DNA of 64,000 bases from an uncultured Arachnia sp. (GCA_947493705.1 CANLSH010000013.1:23658-87657); one strand, 5' to 3'. Shown: positions 29,581 to 41,494, counted from the stretch's first letter. Program-made: numbers and translations. Notes: generated from the sequence alone by a model not told the origin.

Positions 29581-30506
29581 GTGTGCTCCCGAAGAGTTTC
29601 CAGTGCGCCTTCCCAGCGTTGCCCGACGCCGGTCAGTCGCACGGTGCGCAGTTCTGTCGTGGGATCGGTACTGCGAAGAATGTCTATTTCCAACCGGTCC
29701 TCCGCCAGCCATTCGGCCTTTCCCCGTCCCCATTCGATGTAGGTCACGGAGTCCGCCAGCGAGGCGTCGAGATCGATGTCGGAGAGTTCGGCTGCGTCGC
29801 CCAGGCGGTAGGCGTCGACGTGCACGAGATGTGGACCAGCGTCCAGGCTTCGGTGCACTCGCGAGATGACGAACGTGGGCGAGATCACGGGTCCTGTGAT
29901 GCCCAGTCCCCTGCCCAGGCCCTGCGCAAGAGTGGTCTTCCCGGCACCAAGTTCGCCGTCGACCACGAGCACGTCCCCGGGGCGGAGCACTTCGGCGATG
30001 CGCTCGCCCAACTCCTGCATGAACTCAGTTGTCAGAATATCCACTACGACGGGGAGGTCCCGGCCCAGGATGTATCCGTCCGGCTCCTCCCTCACCACAG
30101 TGAAACCGTGGCGCTGCCACCACGTCACCAGTTCGGGGAACTCGCGACGCGTCAGAAGCTCAACGCGCCGTCCTCCCAGGGTGGCCGCCAGTTCTCCGGC
30201 GGCCTCTGCCAGAGCCCGGGCGAGACCGCCGCCCGCGGCACCGGGTGACACACTGACCCGCCGCAGGGTGGCGACGGGTCCGTGAAGCTCCACCAACAAG
30301 CAGGCGACAACCTCGCCGTCGACGACAGCACAGACACCGTGACCCACTTCGAGCGCGTGCTCGATGTCGGTGACGGTGTCGGCCAGCGCCGCGGGCGGTG
30401 GGTCGACATGCCGTCGGTGGGCGAAGGCCTCATGGATGACCCGCAGCATGGCGGGAGCATCCTCGGGGGTCGCCAGCCGGAGCGAAACCTGTGGGAAGAA
30501 GTTCAT
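29577..30506 (-). CDS. tsaE: GNAT acetyltransferase-TsaE fusion
   Basis: 309 residues in two domains. Residues 1-155 are a GNAT fold: VSLRLATPEDAPAMLRVIHE, RRVSVSPGAAGGGLARALAE (acetyl-CoA loop), WWQRHGFTVVREEPDGYILG. From about 158 the TsaE P-loop ATPase follows: VLVVDGELGAGKTTLAQGLG, SPTFVISRVH, HLVHVDAYRLGDAAELSDID, VTYIEWGRG. TsaE drives turnover of the TsaBD complex. The frame runs through with no break. The GNAT target is unknown; rimI in the same operon is a separate enzyme. Confidence 0.92.
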   Translation of the reverse strand: MNFFPQVSLRLATPEDAPAMLRVIHEAFAHRRHVDPPPAALADTVTDIEHALEVGHGVCAVVDGEVVACLLVELHGPVATLRRVSVSPGAAGGGLARALAEAAGELAATLGGRRVELLTRREFPELVTWWQRHGFTVVREEPDGYILGRDLPVVVDILTTEFMQELGERIAEVLRPGDVLVVDGELGAGKTTLAQGLGRGLGITGPVISPTFVISRVHRSLDAGPHLVHVDAYRLGDAAELSDIDLDASLADSVTYIEWGRGKAEWLAEDRLEIDILRSTDPTTELRTVRLTGVGQRWEGALETLREHT

Positions 30507-30535
30507 TTCCTCGGCGATTCTAGTGCCGCAACGTC

Positions 30536-32839
30536 CTACTTCCAGTTGCGGTTGCGTCCGCCGCCACCGCCACCGCCGCGTTTGCGGAAGCCACCGCCGC
30601 CGCCACGGTTCTGGGGGCGACGGGGCTGCTGTTTGGGAGCGATCAGCCGCTGGTACTCGGAGTCACCGATGGGGGCTCCCATGGGAACCTGTGCACCGGT
30701 GGCCTCGTGCAGCTCATCGCTGCCAGGGGCAACGTCGGTGGGCGACACATTGACGCCCGCCTGGCCGGAGATGCGACGCATCTCCTTGCGCTGGTGCGGC
30801 AGCACGATACTGACGACTGCACCCGATTCACCCGCGCGAGCTGTGCGCCCGGCACGGTGCAGGTAGTCCTTCGAGTTCATGGGTGGATCCACCTGCAGCA
30901 CCAGGGAGACATCATCAACATGGATGCCGCGGGCTGCGACGTCAGTGGCCACCAGGACAGGGAGCTCCTCGCCCTTGAAGGCTGCGAGAATACGAGCGCG
31001 GGCGCCCTGGGTCAGTCCGCCGTGCAGACCGCCGGCCATGACGCCTGCCTCGCGGAGCTGTCCGGAGATGCGCTCCACACCCATCTGGGTACGCGCGAAG
31101 ATCACCGTCTTGCCCTCACGGTTCGCGATCTCGGCGGTGATGGGGTTCTTATGGTGTGGCGCCATCTGCAGCAGGTGATGCGCCAGCGTTGTGACGGAGT
31201 TCTTGGACGAATCCACCTCATGTGTCACAGGATCGTGCAGGTACTTGCGCACCAGGCGATCCACAGCGTGGTCCAGCGTGGCGGAGAACAGCATGCGCTG
31301 CCCGTTGTCCGGGACGGATTCAAGCAGCGTCGTGACGGCGGGCATGAAGCCGAGATCACTCATGTGATCAGCTTCGTCGAGGACGGTGACTTCCACCTGC
31401 GAAAGATCGGCGGTGCCCTGCTCCAGCAGGTCAATGAGGCGACCCGGGGTGGCCACAACAATGTCAACGCCGCGCTCGAAGGCACGGACCTGCGGCGGGT
31501 AGGGCATGCCACCCGTGATCAGCGTCAGCTTCAGTCCGACGGTGCTCGCCAGTGGCGAGAGGTCGTCGGCAATCTGGAGCGCCAGCTCGCGGGTGGGGGT
31601 GATGATCATGGCGCGGGGGGTGCCGGAGGGGCGCCCGTCGGCCAGCCGGGTGAGCAGAGAAAGTCCGAAGGCCAAGGTTTTGCCGGAGCCTGTGCGGCCG
31701 CGACCGAGCACATCGCGGCCGGCGATGCCGTCGACGATGGTTGCCTGCTGGATGGGGAAGGGTTCCGTGATGCCACGGGCCTCGAGTTGCGCCACGAGCG
31801 GCAGACCGACGCCGAGTTCGGCGAATCCGGAGGCCTGGTGAGCATCGGAAACCTGAACGTCGGCGACTTCTCCTTCCGACCAACTCATCTGGTCGGTCTC
31901 GGGATTGCCCAAATCCTGGTCGTAGTCCTGACGGCTGTTGTGGCGTGGCTGGTGGGAGCGGTCCCGATAGTCACTGGAGGGCCCACGACGGCTTGTGTCG
32001 CCACCGAAGTTGCGACGATTGTCCCGTTCACCTCCGCGGCCATTGCTCTCCTCGAAACGACGGGGACCGCGGTCGTCGAAGGAGCGGCCACCGCGATCAT
32101 CGCGTGACCTGCCCTGATATCCGCGGTCGCGGGAGTCGCTGCGGTCCTGGTAACGGGGTCGATCTCCACCATTGCGGTCGGCATTGCGGGAGCGGTCGAC
32201 ACCTCCGCGGCCACGATCGTCGCCTCCGCGCTCATTGCGCCCACGGTCGTTGAAGCCGCCACGGTCATTGAATCCACCTCGGCCGTGAGCGGGCCTGCTG
32301 CGCTCAGCGGGGCGACGGTCGTTGAAAGAGTTGGATCCGGAGTCGCGACGGTCATACGAAGGGCGATCGGAGCCGCCCGAGCCACGACGATCATACGAAC
32401 CACCGCCTGAACCAGAGTCACGACGATCGAAAGAACGTCCGCCGGACGGACGCGAATCGCGACGGTCAAACGAACGACCGTTGGATGGACCAGAATCGCG
32501 ACGCTCGAAGGAACGACGATCCGATGAGCCCGAATCACGACGATCGAAGGACCGGCCGTTGAAACCAGAATCGCGACGGTCAGAGGAACGGCGGTCATCG
32601 CCACCGGAGACAGCGCGGACCCCACGCTCGTCACGGTTGGACTCAGAGCGGGCTGCATGATCGTCGCTGGAGTTGCGATCCTTGCGAGCGACGTAGGGGC
32701 GGGAGCCTTCGTAGGGGCGGAAACCGCCGCTCTTCTTGGGCTTCGCGCCCTTGGCTGCACGGTCGGCGGCGCTCCAGCGCTTCTTGGGCGTACCGTCCGC
32801 CTTGCGCGACTTGGGCGCTTTCTTGTTTGACATGGTCAT
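30536..32839 (-). CDS. DEAD-box RNA helicase with long low-complexity N-terminus and Gly/Arg tail
   Basis: 767 residues; the GAGGA site 6 nt upstream supports ATG 32839. Residues 1-~320 are disordered and built on R/D/S/G repeats, with at least ten units around DRRDSG in residues 85-170, followed by RGG-like stretches. The helicase core starts near 335: AQLEARGITEPFPIQQATI (Q motif), GRGRTGSGKTLAFGLSLL (motif I), TPTRELALQ (Ia), VLDEADHM (II), FSATLD (III), HRAGRTARAG (VI). The C-terminus is GGGGG/FRKRG. It should remodel RNA, as CsdA/DeaD-type helicases do in cold and ribosome assembly. The tail may drive condensate formation; that is inference. Confidence 0.93.
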   Translation of the reverse strand: MTMSNKKAPKSRKADGTPKKRWSAADRAAKGAKPKKSGGFRPYEGSRPYVARKDRNSSDDHAARSESNRDERGVRAVSGGDDRRSSDRRDSGFNGRSFDRRDSGSSDRRSFERRDSGPSNGRSFDRRDSRPSGGRSFDRRDSGSGGGSYDRRGSGGSDRPSYDRRDSGSNSFNDRRPAERSRPAHGRGGFNDRGGFNDRGRNERGGDDRGRGGVDRSRNADRNGGDRPRYQDRSDSRDRGYQGRSRDDRGGRSFDDRGPRRFEESNGRGGERDNRRNFGGDTSRRGPSSDYRDRSHQPRHNSRQDYDQDLGNPETDQMSWSEGEVADVQVSDAHQASGFAELGVGLPLVAQLEARGITEPFPIQQATIVDGIAGRDVLGRGRTGSGKTLAFGLSLLTRLADGRPSGTPRAMIITPTRELALQIADDLSPLASTVGLKLTLITGGMPYPPQVRAFERGVDIVVATPGRLIDLLEQGTADLSQVEVTVLDEADHMSDLGFMPAVTTLLESVPDNGQRMLFSATLDHAVDRLVRKYLHDPVTHEVDSSKNSVTTLAHHLLQMAPHHKNPITAEIANREGKTVIFARTQMGVERISGQLREAGVMAGGLHGGLTQGARARILAAFKGEELPVLVATDVAARGIHVDDVSLVLQVDPPMNSKDYLHRAGRTARAGESGAVVSIVLPHQRKEMRRISGQAGVNVSPTDVAPGSDELHEATGAQVPMGAPIGDSEYQRLIAPKQQPRRPQNRGGGGGFRKRGGGGGGGRNRNWK

Positions 32840-32862
32840 GGTGATTCCTCAAATGGATTGTT

Positions 32863-32902
32863 GACGAGCCCGGCGGCGGTTTGCGCCCGGCAGTGGCTCG
32901 TC
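32863..32902 (-). ncRNA. Hairpin in the 5' leader of the DEAD-box helicase gene
   Basis: GACGAGCC (32863-32870) and GGCTCGTC (32895-32902) pair around a G/C-rich middle, 24 nt upstream of the helicase start on its own strand. Leaders with hairpins near the ribosome binding site are common in cold-induced helicase genes. Whether it regulates cannot be told. Confidence 0.35.
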
Positions 32903-33262
32903 TCGTCCTAAAAGGTGTCCCATTACAAGACGGCCAGAGGATGCGATCAATGTCGCGCCTCGATGGTGCTGCTGTACCGATGGAGCTACCGACCCAGAAC
33001 TTGGCCGGCGGGTGAAAATACGCGGACCGGAGCAGCGCGGTCGCGGGGGGCCAATCTGGCCTTTTGCCACTTTACCGGGGCGAGGCCGGATTTCCCAAAG
33101 CGAATGCTCAGTTGACCACTGTGTATCGAGCATCAACCGCGAACTCCGCCGCACCGTGGTGCGAGAAAACTGCCATCCTCAGGTGGTCAAAAGCCGCGTG
33201 CGGTCGTGTCGAGGCCTCTGGTGGCACACGGCGGTCGGGTTCTGAGCAGTTCTTTGTGTTGT
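32903..33262. other. Gene-free interval upstream of the helicase gene
   Basis: 360 bp between the helicase leader and the end of the DyP peroxidase gene. No frame here looks coding on either strand, and no tRNA or known riboswitch fits. It probably carries a long helicase leader and promoter; I could not place the promoter. Several small dyads occur but none is convincing. Confidence 0.5.
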
Positions 33263-34468
33263 TCAGTCGAAGAGTCCCGCAGCCAGATGTCGGTCGGCAG
33301 TAAATCCCGGGGGCACGGCAAAAACCGCAGAGCCGATGGCTGTGGTCCACTCGTTGAGCGCGTCCGAGGCATCCAGTGTTTGCTGCACGGGGATGAACTG
33401 CTCCGCGATGCTGGACTGCAGGGCGATGAAGAGCAAGCCGGCCGTTTCCTGGCCGGCATCATCGATGTGTGCGTAGTTGATTCCTCGCCGCAGCATTCGC
33501 CGGCCCCTGTTCTCGGCTGGGTGGGCGCGCCGTGCGTGGGCGTCGACTGGCACCACGAGACTGCCGTCGGTCTCGGCCAGACGATCAATGTCGTCGCGCT
33601 CGCTGCCGCCGGTCAGCGGTGCTCCATCCTTGAGGTTGCGGCCGATGGACTTCTCCTGCCGGTCACGGATGATCGTGTCCCACTCGTCAAGGTCCATTTC
33701 GATGCGACGCAGCACCAGCTGGGTGCCGTTCGCGAGCCAACCGTCGGTGGACCAGAGCGCCTGTCCCAATTCCTCGGGGAGAGGGTTGCGGCTGCCGTCC
33801 AGCTGCCCGAACAGGTTGCGTCCGGTCACAGGGTTCCCGCCAGCATCCACACCCCGCCAGAAACCCGATTGACTCCAGCGAGGGAGCGCGAAGGGGCGGG
33901 CATCGATGCTCATGCGTCGGCAGGCATGGGAGACGGTGGTTTCGTCGTCGGCCTGCACCATGACCAGGAGGTCGCCACCACTCCATCGCTCCTGGAGGGC
34001 GTCGTGATCCATGGGCGGAATCGTTTGGAAACCAGCGGGACGCTTGTCCTCCAGTCCAGCCAACGTGAAGATCTGGGGACCAAGACCGACTGTGATCGTG
34101 AGCGACACGGCCTCCTGCGCCAGGTCAGGGGTGGCATCGCCCGGCGCGGGGCGCCCGGCCATGAGGGCGTCCACCGTCGCGCTCCACACCCTCATGAGTC
34201 GCGCCAACGCAGGCGCATCCGTTTTGCCCAGCAGGTCAAACGCGAGGAGTCGATGTACGGCGGGGGCAGGAGTCAGTATCCCGGACTGGTGTGTGCCATG
34301 CGCCTCGTAGCGTTGCCCTGCGACCCCTCCTGCAACGGGAAGTCCGTGCGGCCCGATCTCAGAGCCAACGCTCACACGTCCGCCCACAACTCCGGCGGCG
34401 ACCCCCACACCCGCCGCGCCGGCGTACCCGAAAAGCGCACGGCGCTTCAGAGGGGAGGGATCGGACAT
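33263..34468 (-). CDS. DyP-type heme peroxidase, Tat-exported
   Basis: 401 residues. The N-terminus KRRALFGYAGAAGVGVAAG is a twin-arginine signal, weak in the residues after RR but placed correctly. The DyP fold is seen in RLMRVWSATVDALMAGRPAP, LTITVGLGPQIF, FGQLDGSRNPLPEELGQALW (the GxxDG distal loop) and RRGINYAHIDDAGQETAGLL, FIALQSSIAEQFIPVQ. It uses peroxide to oxidise dyes, phenolics or heme-like substrates outside the membrane. Divergent from a copper chaperone gene with 60 bp between; in other bacteria DyP genes of this EfeB group go with iron uptake, but no efeUO is present here. Confidence 0.92.
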   Translation of the reverse strand: MSDPSPLKRRALFGYAGAAGVGVAAGVVGGRVSVGSEIGPHGLPVAGGVAGQRYEAHGTHQSGILTPAPAVHRLLAFDLLGKTDAPALARLMRVWSATVDALMAGRPAPGDATPDLAQEAVSLTITVGLGPQIFTLAGLEDKRPAGFQTIPPMDHDALQERWSGGDLLVMVQADDETTVSHACRRMSIDARPFALPRWSQSGFWRGVDAGGNPVTGRNLFGQLDGSRNPLPEELGQALWSTDGWLANGTQLVLRRIEMDLDEWDTIIRDRQEKSIGRNLKDGAPLTGGSERDDIDRLAETDGSLVVPVDAHARRAHPAENRGRRMLRRGINYAHIDDAGQETAGLLFIALQSSIAEQFIPVQQTLDASDALNEWTTAIGSAVFAVPPGFTADRHLAAGLFD

Positions 34469-34528
34469 GACTCCAGTGTAGGAAGCCGTTGAGATGGCTC
34501 CAACCAGGGCGGATGTAGAGTCGCCATC

Positions 34529-35044
34529 ATGAGGATGTGGATGCTGCCGGTCATAGGCGTCGCGGCCCTGGTGGGTGCATGCGGAGTTCCCGCTGAAGGG
34601 AAGGTGCCCGCTGGTGATGACTCTTCAGGCGTCCTTCTTGCAGATCCCTGGGTTCGCGCCACCGACGATTCGCAGCGCCCGGACATGACTGCCGTTTTCG
34701 TGAACATGACCAACCCCACTTCGAGCGACATCACGCTCACCTCCGCCGATTGCGGCGACGTCGCCGGGATGGTGGAGGTCCATGACATGGCGATGGTGGA
34801 TGGCGAGATGGTGATGCGAAAGGCCGAAGGCGGCATTGTCGTCCCCAAGGAATCACACGAACACCTGGCCCCGGGCGGGCCCCACATCATGCTGATGAAA
34901 CTTCAGCGCGAACTTCCCGCTGGGGGCGAGGAGATCTCCTGCACTCTGGTCTTCGACAATGGGCAGGAGATTGACGTCCTTGCTCCGGTGAAAGAGTTCA
35001 CTGAGGAGCAGGACACCTATCACACACACGACGGCGACGAGTAG
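34529..35044 (+). CDS. Copper chaperone PCu(A)C lipoprotein
   Basis: 171 residues. Signal and lipobox VIGVAALVGAC place it on the outer face of the membrane, followed by a short tether. The domain has the copper ligands in order: VEVHDMAMVDGEMVMRKAEG and, 20 residues on, HEHLAPGGPHIMLMKLQREL, matching H-M-x10-M-x21-H-x-M. It delivers Cu(I) to cytochrome oxidase CuA or CuB sites. The C-terminal tail adds HTHDGDE, a further possible metal contact. Its stop is 9 bp from the convergent mannosyltransferase. Confidence 0.9.
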   Translation: MRMWMLPVIGVAALVGACGVPAEGKVPAGDDSSGVLLADPWVRATDDSQRPDMTAVFVNMTNPTSSDITLTSADCGDVAGMVEVHDMAMVDGEMVMRKAEGGIVVPKESHEHLAPGGPHIMLMKLQRELPAGGEEISCTLVFDNGQEIDVLAPVKEFTEEQDTYHTHDGDE

Positions 35045-35053
35045 GAGCCCGGT

Positions 35054-36211
35054 TCACGCCACCGGAAGGCCATGGCGGGTAGAGGGCCTGATGGCGTCGG
35101 CGTAGTGATCCATCAATTCATCGCAGACGGCTTCCCACGTCCGGTTTCTGATCGACCTCCGCGCAGATCCGGCCAACCTCTGCCGCTCCAGCGGGTCACC
35201 AAGCAGCCTCTCCACGTGGCGCCGCATGGCACCGAGATCTCCCGGTTCGTAGAGCAGTCCCGTGACGCCGTCGTCGATGAGGTCGATGGGTCCGCCGCGA
35301 CGCGGTGCCACCACTGGAAGCCCCGCGGCCTTGGCTTCCTGGATGGCTTGGCAGAAGGTTTCCAGTTCTCCGGGGTGTACGAAGACATCAAGGCTGGCGA
35401 GCACTTCTGCCTGCTTGGTGCCGTCGAGATGCCCCAGGAATTGGGCCCCGGGCATGAGGTGCTCGAGGGCGGACCGGTTTGGTCCATCACCGATGATCAC
35501 GATCCGGCTGTTGGGCAGATCGGAGAGGACTCTCAGATCCTCCACCTGTTTCTCGTTCGCCAGCCGTCCCATGTACCCGATCAGGAGTTCGCCGTCGGGC
35601 GCCATTTGGCGTCGAAGCACAACAGAGCGTCGATCCGGATTGAAGCGCTGCGCGTCCACACCTCTGCCCCACACCCGTACCCGGGGAATTCCCTGGGAGC
35701 GCAGCTGCTCCGCTGCGAAGGTGGAAGGCGCCAGATTCAGAGTGGCGAGCATGTGCGATTTGCGTACGTGATGCCACAGCAACGGCTCCAGGTGTGGGAA
35801 GCCGTAGCGCACCGCATAGGACGGCACCTCCGTCTGGTAGACGGCAACGATCGGGAGACCCATTTTGGCGCCCACCGATGCTGCCTTGAAACCAATCTGG
35901 AATGGCGCCGCCAGATGGATGATGTCAGGGGCAAAACCTGCCAGCATCCGTTCCACGCTGTGGGTGGGCGTTGTGACAACCCGCACCATTCCGTAGCCGG
36001 GCAAGCCGATCGACGGCACGGTTTCCACCGGAAAGCCCATGCAGTGCTCGGGTGTTTTGTTGCCGTCCTGCGGGGCCATGACCATGGCTTCGTGTCCTTC
36101 TGCGCGCAGGTACTCCAACAACCGCAGGACGGAGTTGGTCACTCCGTTGATCTGCGGCAGGAAGGATTCCGCAATGACAGCTACACGCACGCATCGGAGT
36201 CTAGGCGACAT
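35054..36211 (-). CDS. GT4 glycosyltransferase, GDP-mannose-dependent mannosyltransferase type
   Basis: 385 residues from ATG 36211 (GGAGGAGGGG 10 nt upstream); the longer frame runs upstream without coding features. N-terminal Rossmann half: [38 protein letters not shown]-terminal half: [29 protein letters not shown] and the GT4 EX7E region [20 protein letters not shown]. This layout matches MgtA/PimB-type mannosyltransferases that act on diacylglycerol or inositol-linked cell-envelope glycolipids in actinobacteria. The acceptor is inference. Confidence 0.9.
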   Translation of the reverse strand: MSPRLRCVRVAVIAESFLPQINGVTNSVLRLLEYLRAEGHEAMVMAPQDGNKTPEHCMGFPVETVPSIGLPGYGMVRVVTTPTHSVERMLAGFAPDIIHLAAPFQIGFKAASVGAKMGLPIVAVYQTEVPSYAVRYGFPHLEPLLWHHVRKSHMLATLNLAPSTFAAEQLRSQGIPRVRVWGRGVDAQRFNPDRRSVVLRRQMAPDGELLIGYMGRLANEKQVEDLRVLSDLPNSRIVIIGDGPNRSALEHLMPGAQFLGHLDGTKQAEVLASLDVFVHPGELETFCQAIQEAKAAGLPVVAPRRGGPIDLIDDGVTGLLYEPGDLGAMRRHVERLLGDPLERQRLAGSARRSIRNRTWEAVCDELMDHYADAIRPSTRHGLPVA

Positions 36212-36329
36212 GGGTTTCGCACCCCTCCTCCGCGGACTGGACATTGCTCGCTCACGACGAGAAAGTGCGGCGGGGTTGCTCTGATCGAGCCCCACGGCCC
36301 CGTGACCGGGGTTTGGCTGCATCTTCTCG

Positions 36330-37727
36330 TCACACGCGATTCGGCACGTCCAACAGGTCGGCGACAACCGTCGGAAAAAGCGAGGCCAGAACGTCCGGCG
36401 GATGCGGGCCCGGATGCCGGCTGGCAGTGATGGCCTGAAGGCTGGCACCCAGAATTGCTGCTCTTTCCGCACCAACTCCCGCCGCCAGCAGCGTTCCGCA
36501 GACACCCGCGAGTGTGTCGCCGGATCCCGCCTGGCCGGTCCACGCCGGCCCCCGCACTGTGATGGTGACGTCACCTGAGGGAGTCGCGACGTACTGCGTA
36601 CCGCCCTTGAGCAACACTGTCGCTCCGAATTCGGCGGCCGCCCGTCGGATGCAGCCGACGGGGTGGGTTTCCACTTGTCCCCTGTCCACATCCAGCATTC
36701 GGGCAAGTTCTCCCGCGTGAGGTGTCAGCAGGCTGCCCTCCGGAAGCGGGGCCGGGAGCAGGATCAGGGCATCCGCGTCCAGCACCAGGGGCACGCCGCG
36801 CTCGATGGCGTTGTCCAATCGCTGACGGGCGTCGTCGAGGTCTCCCCAACCGGAGCCGAGCACCATGGCTTGAACCCGGCCCTCGGCGGTCACGATGCTC
36901 GGGAAGTGAGTCACGATGAGCTCCTGGGATGCGCTGCCCAGGTAGCGAACCATTCCAGGACCGGAGTGGATGGCTCCGGCGCAGCCGAGGAGCGCAGCCC
37001 CGGGATAGTGAGCGGAGCCGGTGTCCAGTCCCACCACACCACGGGTGTATTTGTGGCTGTTCGGGCCCGGTACCGGCCACCACCGCGCAACATCAGACTC
37101 CTCGGCCACGCGGACGCCCATGTCCGGAACCGGCACGCCAATGTCTGCCACCACCACGTCGCCGCAACGCTTGGACGCTTCACCGATGACGTGGCAGGGC
37201 TTGGGTACTGCGAACGTGACCGTGCAGTCGGCTCGGAAGCTGGTGTGTGCGTCGCCTGAGTCGGCATCGAGTCCGCTGGGGAGGTCGACGGCGAGCACGG
37301 GCACGCCCAGGACCTCCGCCGCGTCGGCGAACGTCGCTACTACTCCCGGTAGTCCCGGACGACTCCCGAGCCCCAGAACGGCGTCGATGACCAAGGCCGC
37401 GTCGTTCAGAGTTGCTACTGCCTCCACCGCATCCACTTCGCGACACCCTGCTTCGTGGGCCTCGGCCAAGCCTTCCTCGTGGGCGCTCCCCATGGCGAGC
37501 CAGATCAACACCTCACGATCTGCAGCCAGAGTTGCCGCGGCGTACAGCCCGTCGCCGCCGTTGTTGCCCGGTCCCACCGCCACCACCACCGGCCCGCTGG
37601 GCGCGAGCACCCGCGCGACGGAGACGATGTCCGCCGCCGCGGTGCCCATCAGATCAATCCCGGGTTGTTCGGCGAAAGCTCTCCGTTCGGCCGCCCGGAG
37701 TTGGTCGGCTGTTGCGACTGGCCTCAT
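36330..37727 (-). CDS. nnr: Bifunctional NAD(P)HX epimerase/dehydratase
   Basis: 465 residues repairing hydrated NADH and NADPH. N-terminal YjeF epimerase domain (1-~205): [20 protein letters not shown] and [21 protein letters not shown]-terminal ribokinase-like ADP/ATP-dependent dehydratase domain: [35 protein letters not shown] and [20 protein letters not shown]. Its start overlaps the acpS stop by 4 bp, a frequent pairing. Confidence 0.95.
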   Translation of the reverse strand: MRPVATADQLRAAERRAFAEQPGIDLMGTAAADIVSVARVLAPSGPVVVAVGPGNNGGDGLYAAATLAADREVLIWLAMGSAHEEGLAEAHEAGCREVDAVEAVATLNDAALVIDAVLGLGSRPGLPGVVATFADAAEVLGVPVLAVDLPSGLDADSGDAHTSFRADCTVTFAVPKPCHVIGEASKRCGDVVVADIGVPVPDMGVRVAEESDVARWWPVPGPNSHKYTRGVVGLDTGSAHYPGAALLGCAGAIHSGPGMVRYLGSASQELIVTHFPSIVTAEGRVQAMVLGSGWGDLDDARQRLDNAIERGVPLVLDADALILLPAPLPEGSLLTPHAGELARMLDVDRGQVETHPVGCIRRAAAEFGATVLLKGGTQYVATPSGDVTITVRGPAWTGQAGSGDTLAGVCGTLLAAGVGAERAAILGASLQAITASRHPGPHPPDVLASLFPTVVADLLDVPNRV

Positions 37728-38074
37728 GACTCACACACCACCATTGCTGTTGCATACCCACCGTCGTGGGAGATGGACAGATGGATCGTGGCAATGCCCA
37801 ACGCCGCGATGCGCGCCGCAACGGTGTCAGTGGTCTCGAAGGACGGCACACCCACGTCGGACTTCACCACCTGGCAGTCCAGCCAACGCATGCCCCCGGG
37901 TGATCCGAGCGCTTTGGCAAGGGCCTCCTTGGCCGCGAACCTTGCTGCCTGGGACGGCAGAGACAGCTCCTGCTCCGACGACGTGAGCAGGCGTGCGCTG
38001 AGCCCGGGCCGCCGCTGCAGCATCGCCTCGAAGCGCTCAACGACGCACAGGTCCGTTCCTATTCCGACGATCAT
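37724..38074 (-). CDS. acpS: Holo-[acyl-carrier-protein] synthase
   Basis: 116 residues from ATG 38074; upstream extension rejected because the family starts at MIVGIGTDLCVVERFEAML. The Mg-binding Asp is in GTDLC and the Glu in RFAAKEALAKALG; the C-terminus HLSISHDGGYATAMVV is the substrate strand. It transfers phosphopantetheine from CoA to ACP. Operon with nnr. Confidence 0.96.
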   Translation of the reverse strand: MIVGIGTDLCVVERFEAMLQRRPGLSARLLTSSEQELSLPSQAARFAAKEALAKALGSPGGMRWLDCQVVKSDVGVPSFETTDTVAARIAALGIATIHLSISHDGGYATAMVVCES

Positions 38075-38281
38075 AAGTTCCACCCTAGGCGTGAATCGGT
38101 GGCCTCGCGCATGACCATGCGGCAGTTCGAGAATACGACACTTCCGCGCCCCCAAGTCCATGAACAATGAACGACTACGCCGTCTGCACGATCTGATGTG
38201 GTCAAATATTGCTACGTCGTTGGTGGCTGCGGGTGCACCAATGCACGGGACGTCACCGCCAGATGTGAGGGAGTTCCCACC

Positions 38282-38869
38282 ATGATCAAGAAGTCGCTCA
38301 TCCATCTCAGCTGCCTTGGACTGTTGTTCGTCCTGCCAGCGTGTGGCGGATCACCGGAAGACGGTTCGGCTCCCTCCACCAGCGAACCGGTCATGGAAAC
38401 ATTCAGTATCAACGAACCTTCCGCCACGGCGTCGGCCGACGGTCCCGAACCCGCTGCGAGCGCGACTCAATCGAAGACTCCGTTGACAGAGCCGGAAGAA
38501 TCCCCATCGACGGAGCCACAGGAACCCGCACCGGCCGACGAAATTCCCTCCTCCATCCAGGGTCGCTGGATCTTCGTCGGCGACGGCGAGAAGACACAGG
38601 AATGCACCGATGTGCAGGAGGGCGAGGGCACGATCGTCGAGGTCGATGCCACCACGATCAGCTCCTTCGCGTGGATCGCCGAGCTCGAGTCAGTGGAGGA
38701 GAGCGACGCCGACAGCATCCTGGGGATGTTCGTGTACCAGGACGACAGTGATGAGCCCATCACGCAGCAGGTCAAGCTGGAGACGCAGGAGGACGGAGAG
38801 ATCCTCGTATACACGGAACTGGGCGAGGACGTTGATCTGGCTCCGGCACGCTACGGACGCTGCTCGTAG
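38282..38869 (+). CDS. Secreted lipoprotein of unknown function
   Basis: 195 residues from ATG 38282. Signal with lipobox LGLLFVLPAC, then a ~65-residue Pro/Glu/Ser/Thr tether, and a ~100-residue domain from SIQGRWIFVGDGEKTQECTD on. That domain has two Cys (ECTD and YGRCS at the very end) that may pair, and many acidic residues. The SIQGRW opening resembles beta-rich 'GxW' lipocalin-like lipoprotein domains. No neighbour suggests a role. Confidence 0.8.
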   Translation: MIKKSLIHLSCLGLLFVLPACGGSPEDGSAPSTSEPVMETFSINEPSATASADGPEPAASATQSKTPLTEPEESPSTEPQEPAPADEIPSSIQGRWIFVGDGEKTQECTDVQEGEGTIVEVDATTISSFAWIAELESVEESDADSILGMFVYQDDSDEPITQQVKLETQEDGEILVYTELGEDVDLAPARYGRCS

Positions 38870-39119
38870 CGAAGTAGCACTGCTGCTGGCCGCAGGCAGT
38901 TGCGGCACCGCGCACGCCACCCTGCGGCACGATGACCGGATGATTCAGGTCCAAGCTCCTCCCAGGGGAGCGTTGTCCCCCAGCATGGAGAAATAGGGCC
39001 TTCGTGGTTGTGATGACCACGAGGGGTCGAATACTCCACGCCGCGGGACAGCATGTTCAGGGTGATCTCGGGGAGGGACCGGATGGCGCTGCGCTTGGGC
39101 CGCAGTTGACGATAGGGAG

Positions 39120-39605
39120 ATGTATCCCAAAGTCAGCGAGTCGCGAATCAGGCTGGGACTGGCGGCTTTCATCGCGGCTGCGGTGTTCGGGATCGTCCAT
39201 GCGGGTTTCAGTCTGTTCTGGGCAGGCGGTGGAACATGGTTGCTGTGGTCGTTGGGAAGCAGCCTCCTGGAGACCTTCCAGGGGATGGAGTGGGTCCTTC
39301 ACCTGGTGGGCCTCGCGAAGCTCATCGCCGCCGTTGCACCTTTGGTGATGCTCCGCCGGGGATGGTGGAAAGCGCGGCTCACCCGCGCAGCATGTTGGGC
39401 CGGGGCCTTGGTGCTGATCACATGGGGCGGACTGAACACTGTCATTGGGAACCTCGTCCTCACAGGCGTGATCCAACCGTCGTCAGGTTTCGATCGGCCC
39501 GGCATGATCGGACACGCGTGGTTGTGGGACCCACTGTTCCTCGTTTGGGGCGCCTCGCTTGTGGTCGGCATTTTCGCAACGGAACCGGGCCCAGCACAAG
39601 CATGA
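39120..39605 (+). CDS. DUF3995-like integral membrane protein
   Basis: 161 residues with four membrane segments: LGLAAFIAAAVFGIVHAGFS, LHLVGLAKLIAAVAPLVML, AACWAGALVLITWGGLNTVI, WLWDPLFLVWGASLVVGIFA. A conserved-looking HAGFSLFWAGGGTWLL between TM1 and TM2 and the HAWLWDPLFLVWG end match small DUF3995 proteins of actinobacteria. Function unknown. The 250 bp before it (38870-39119) hold nothing I can identify. Confidence 0.75.
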   Translation: MYPKVSESRIRLGLAAFIAAAVFGIVHAGFSLFWAGGGTWLLWSLGSSLLETFQGMEWVLHLVGLAKLIAAVAPLVMLRRGWWKARLTRAACWAGALVLITWGGLNTVIGNLVLTGVIQPSSGFDRPGMIGHAWLWDPLFLVWGASLVVGIFATEPGPAQA

Positions 39606-39655
39606 GCGGCGGCGTCACAACGGATGAAGCGCCGCCTTCCGGCAGGCAGGGTGCC

Positions 39656-41494
<1,839 letters not shown>

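Noticed and set aside
32936..33010. Minus-strand stretch starting GGGTCGGTAGCTCCATCGGT resembles the 5' half of a tRNA
   Set aside because: The D-stem does not pair, no anticodon stem of 5 bp forms at the right place, and no T-loop GTTCGA follows.
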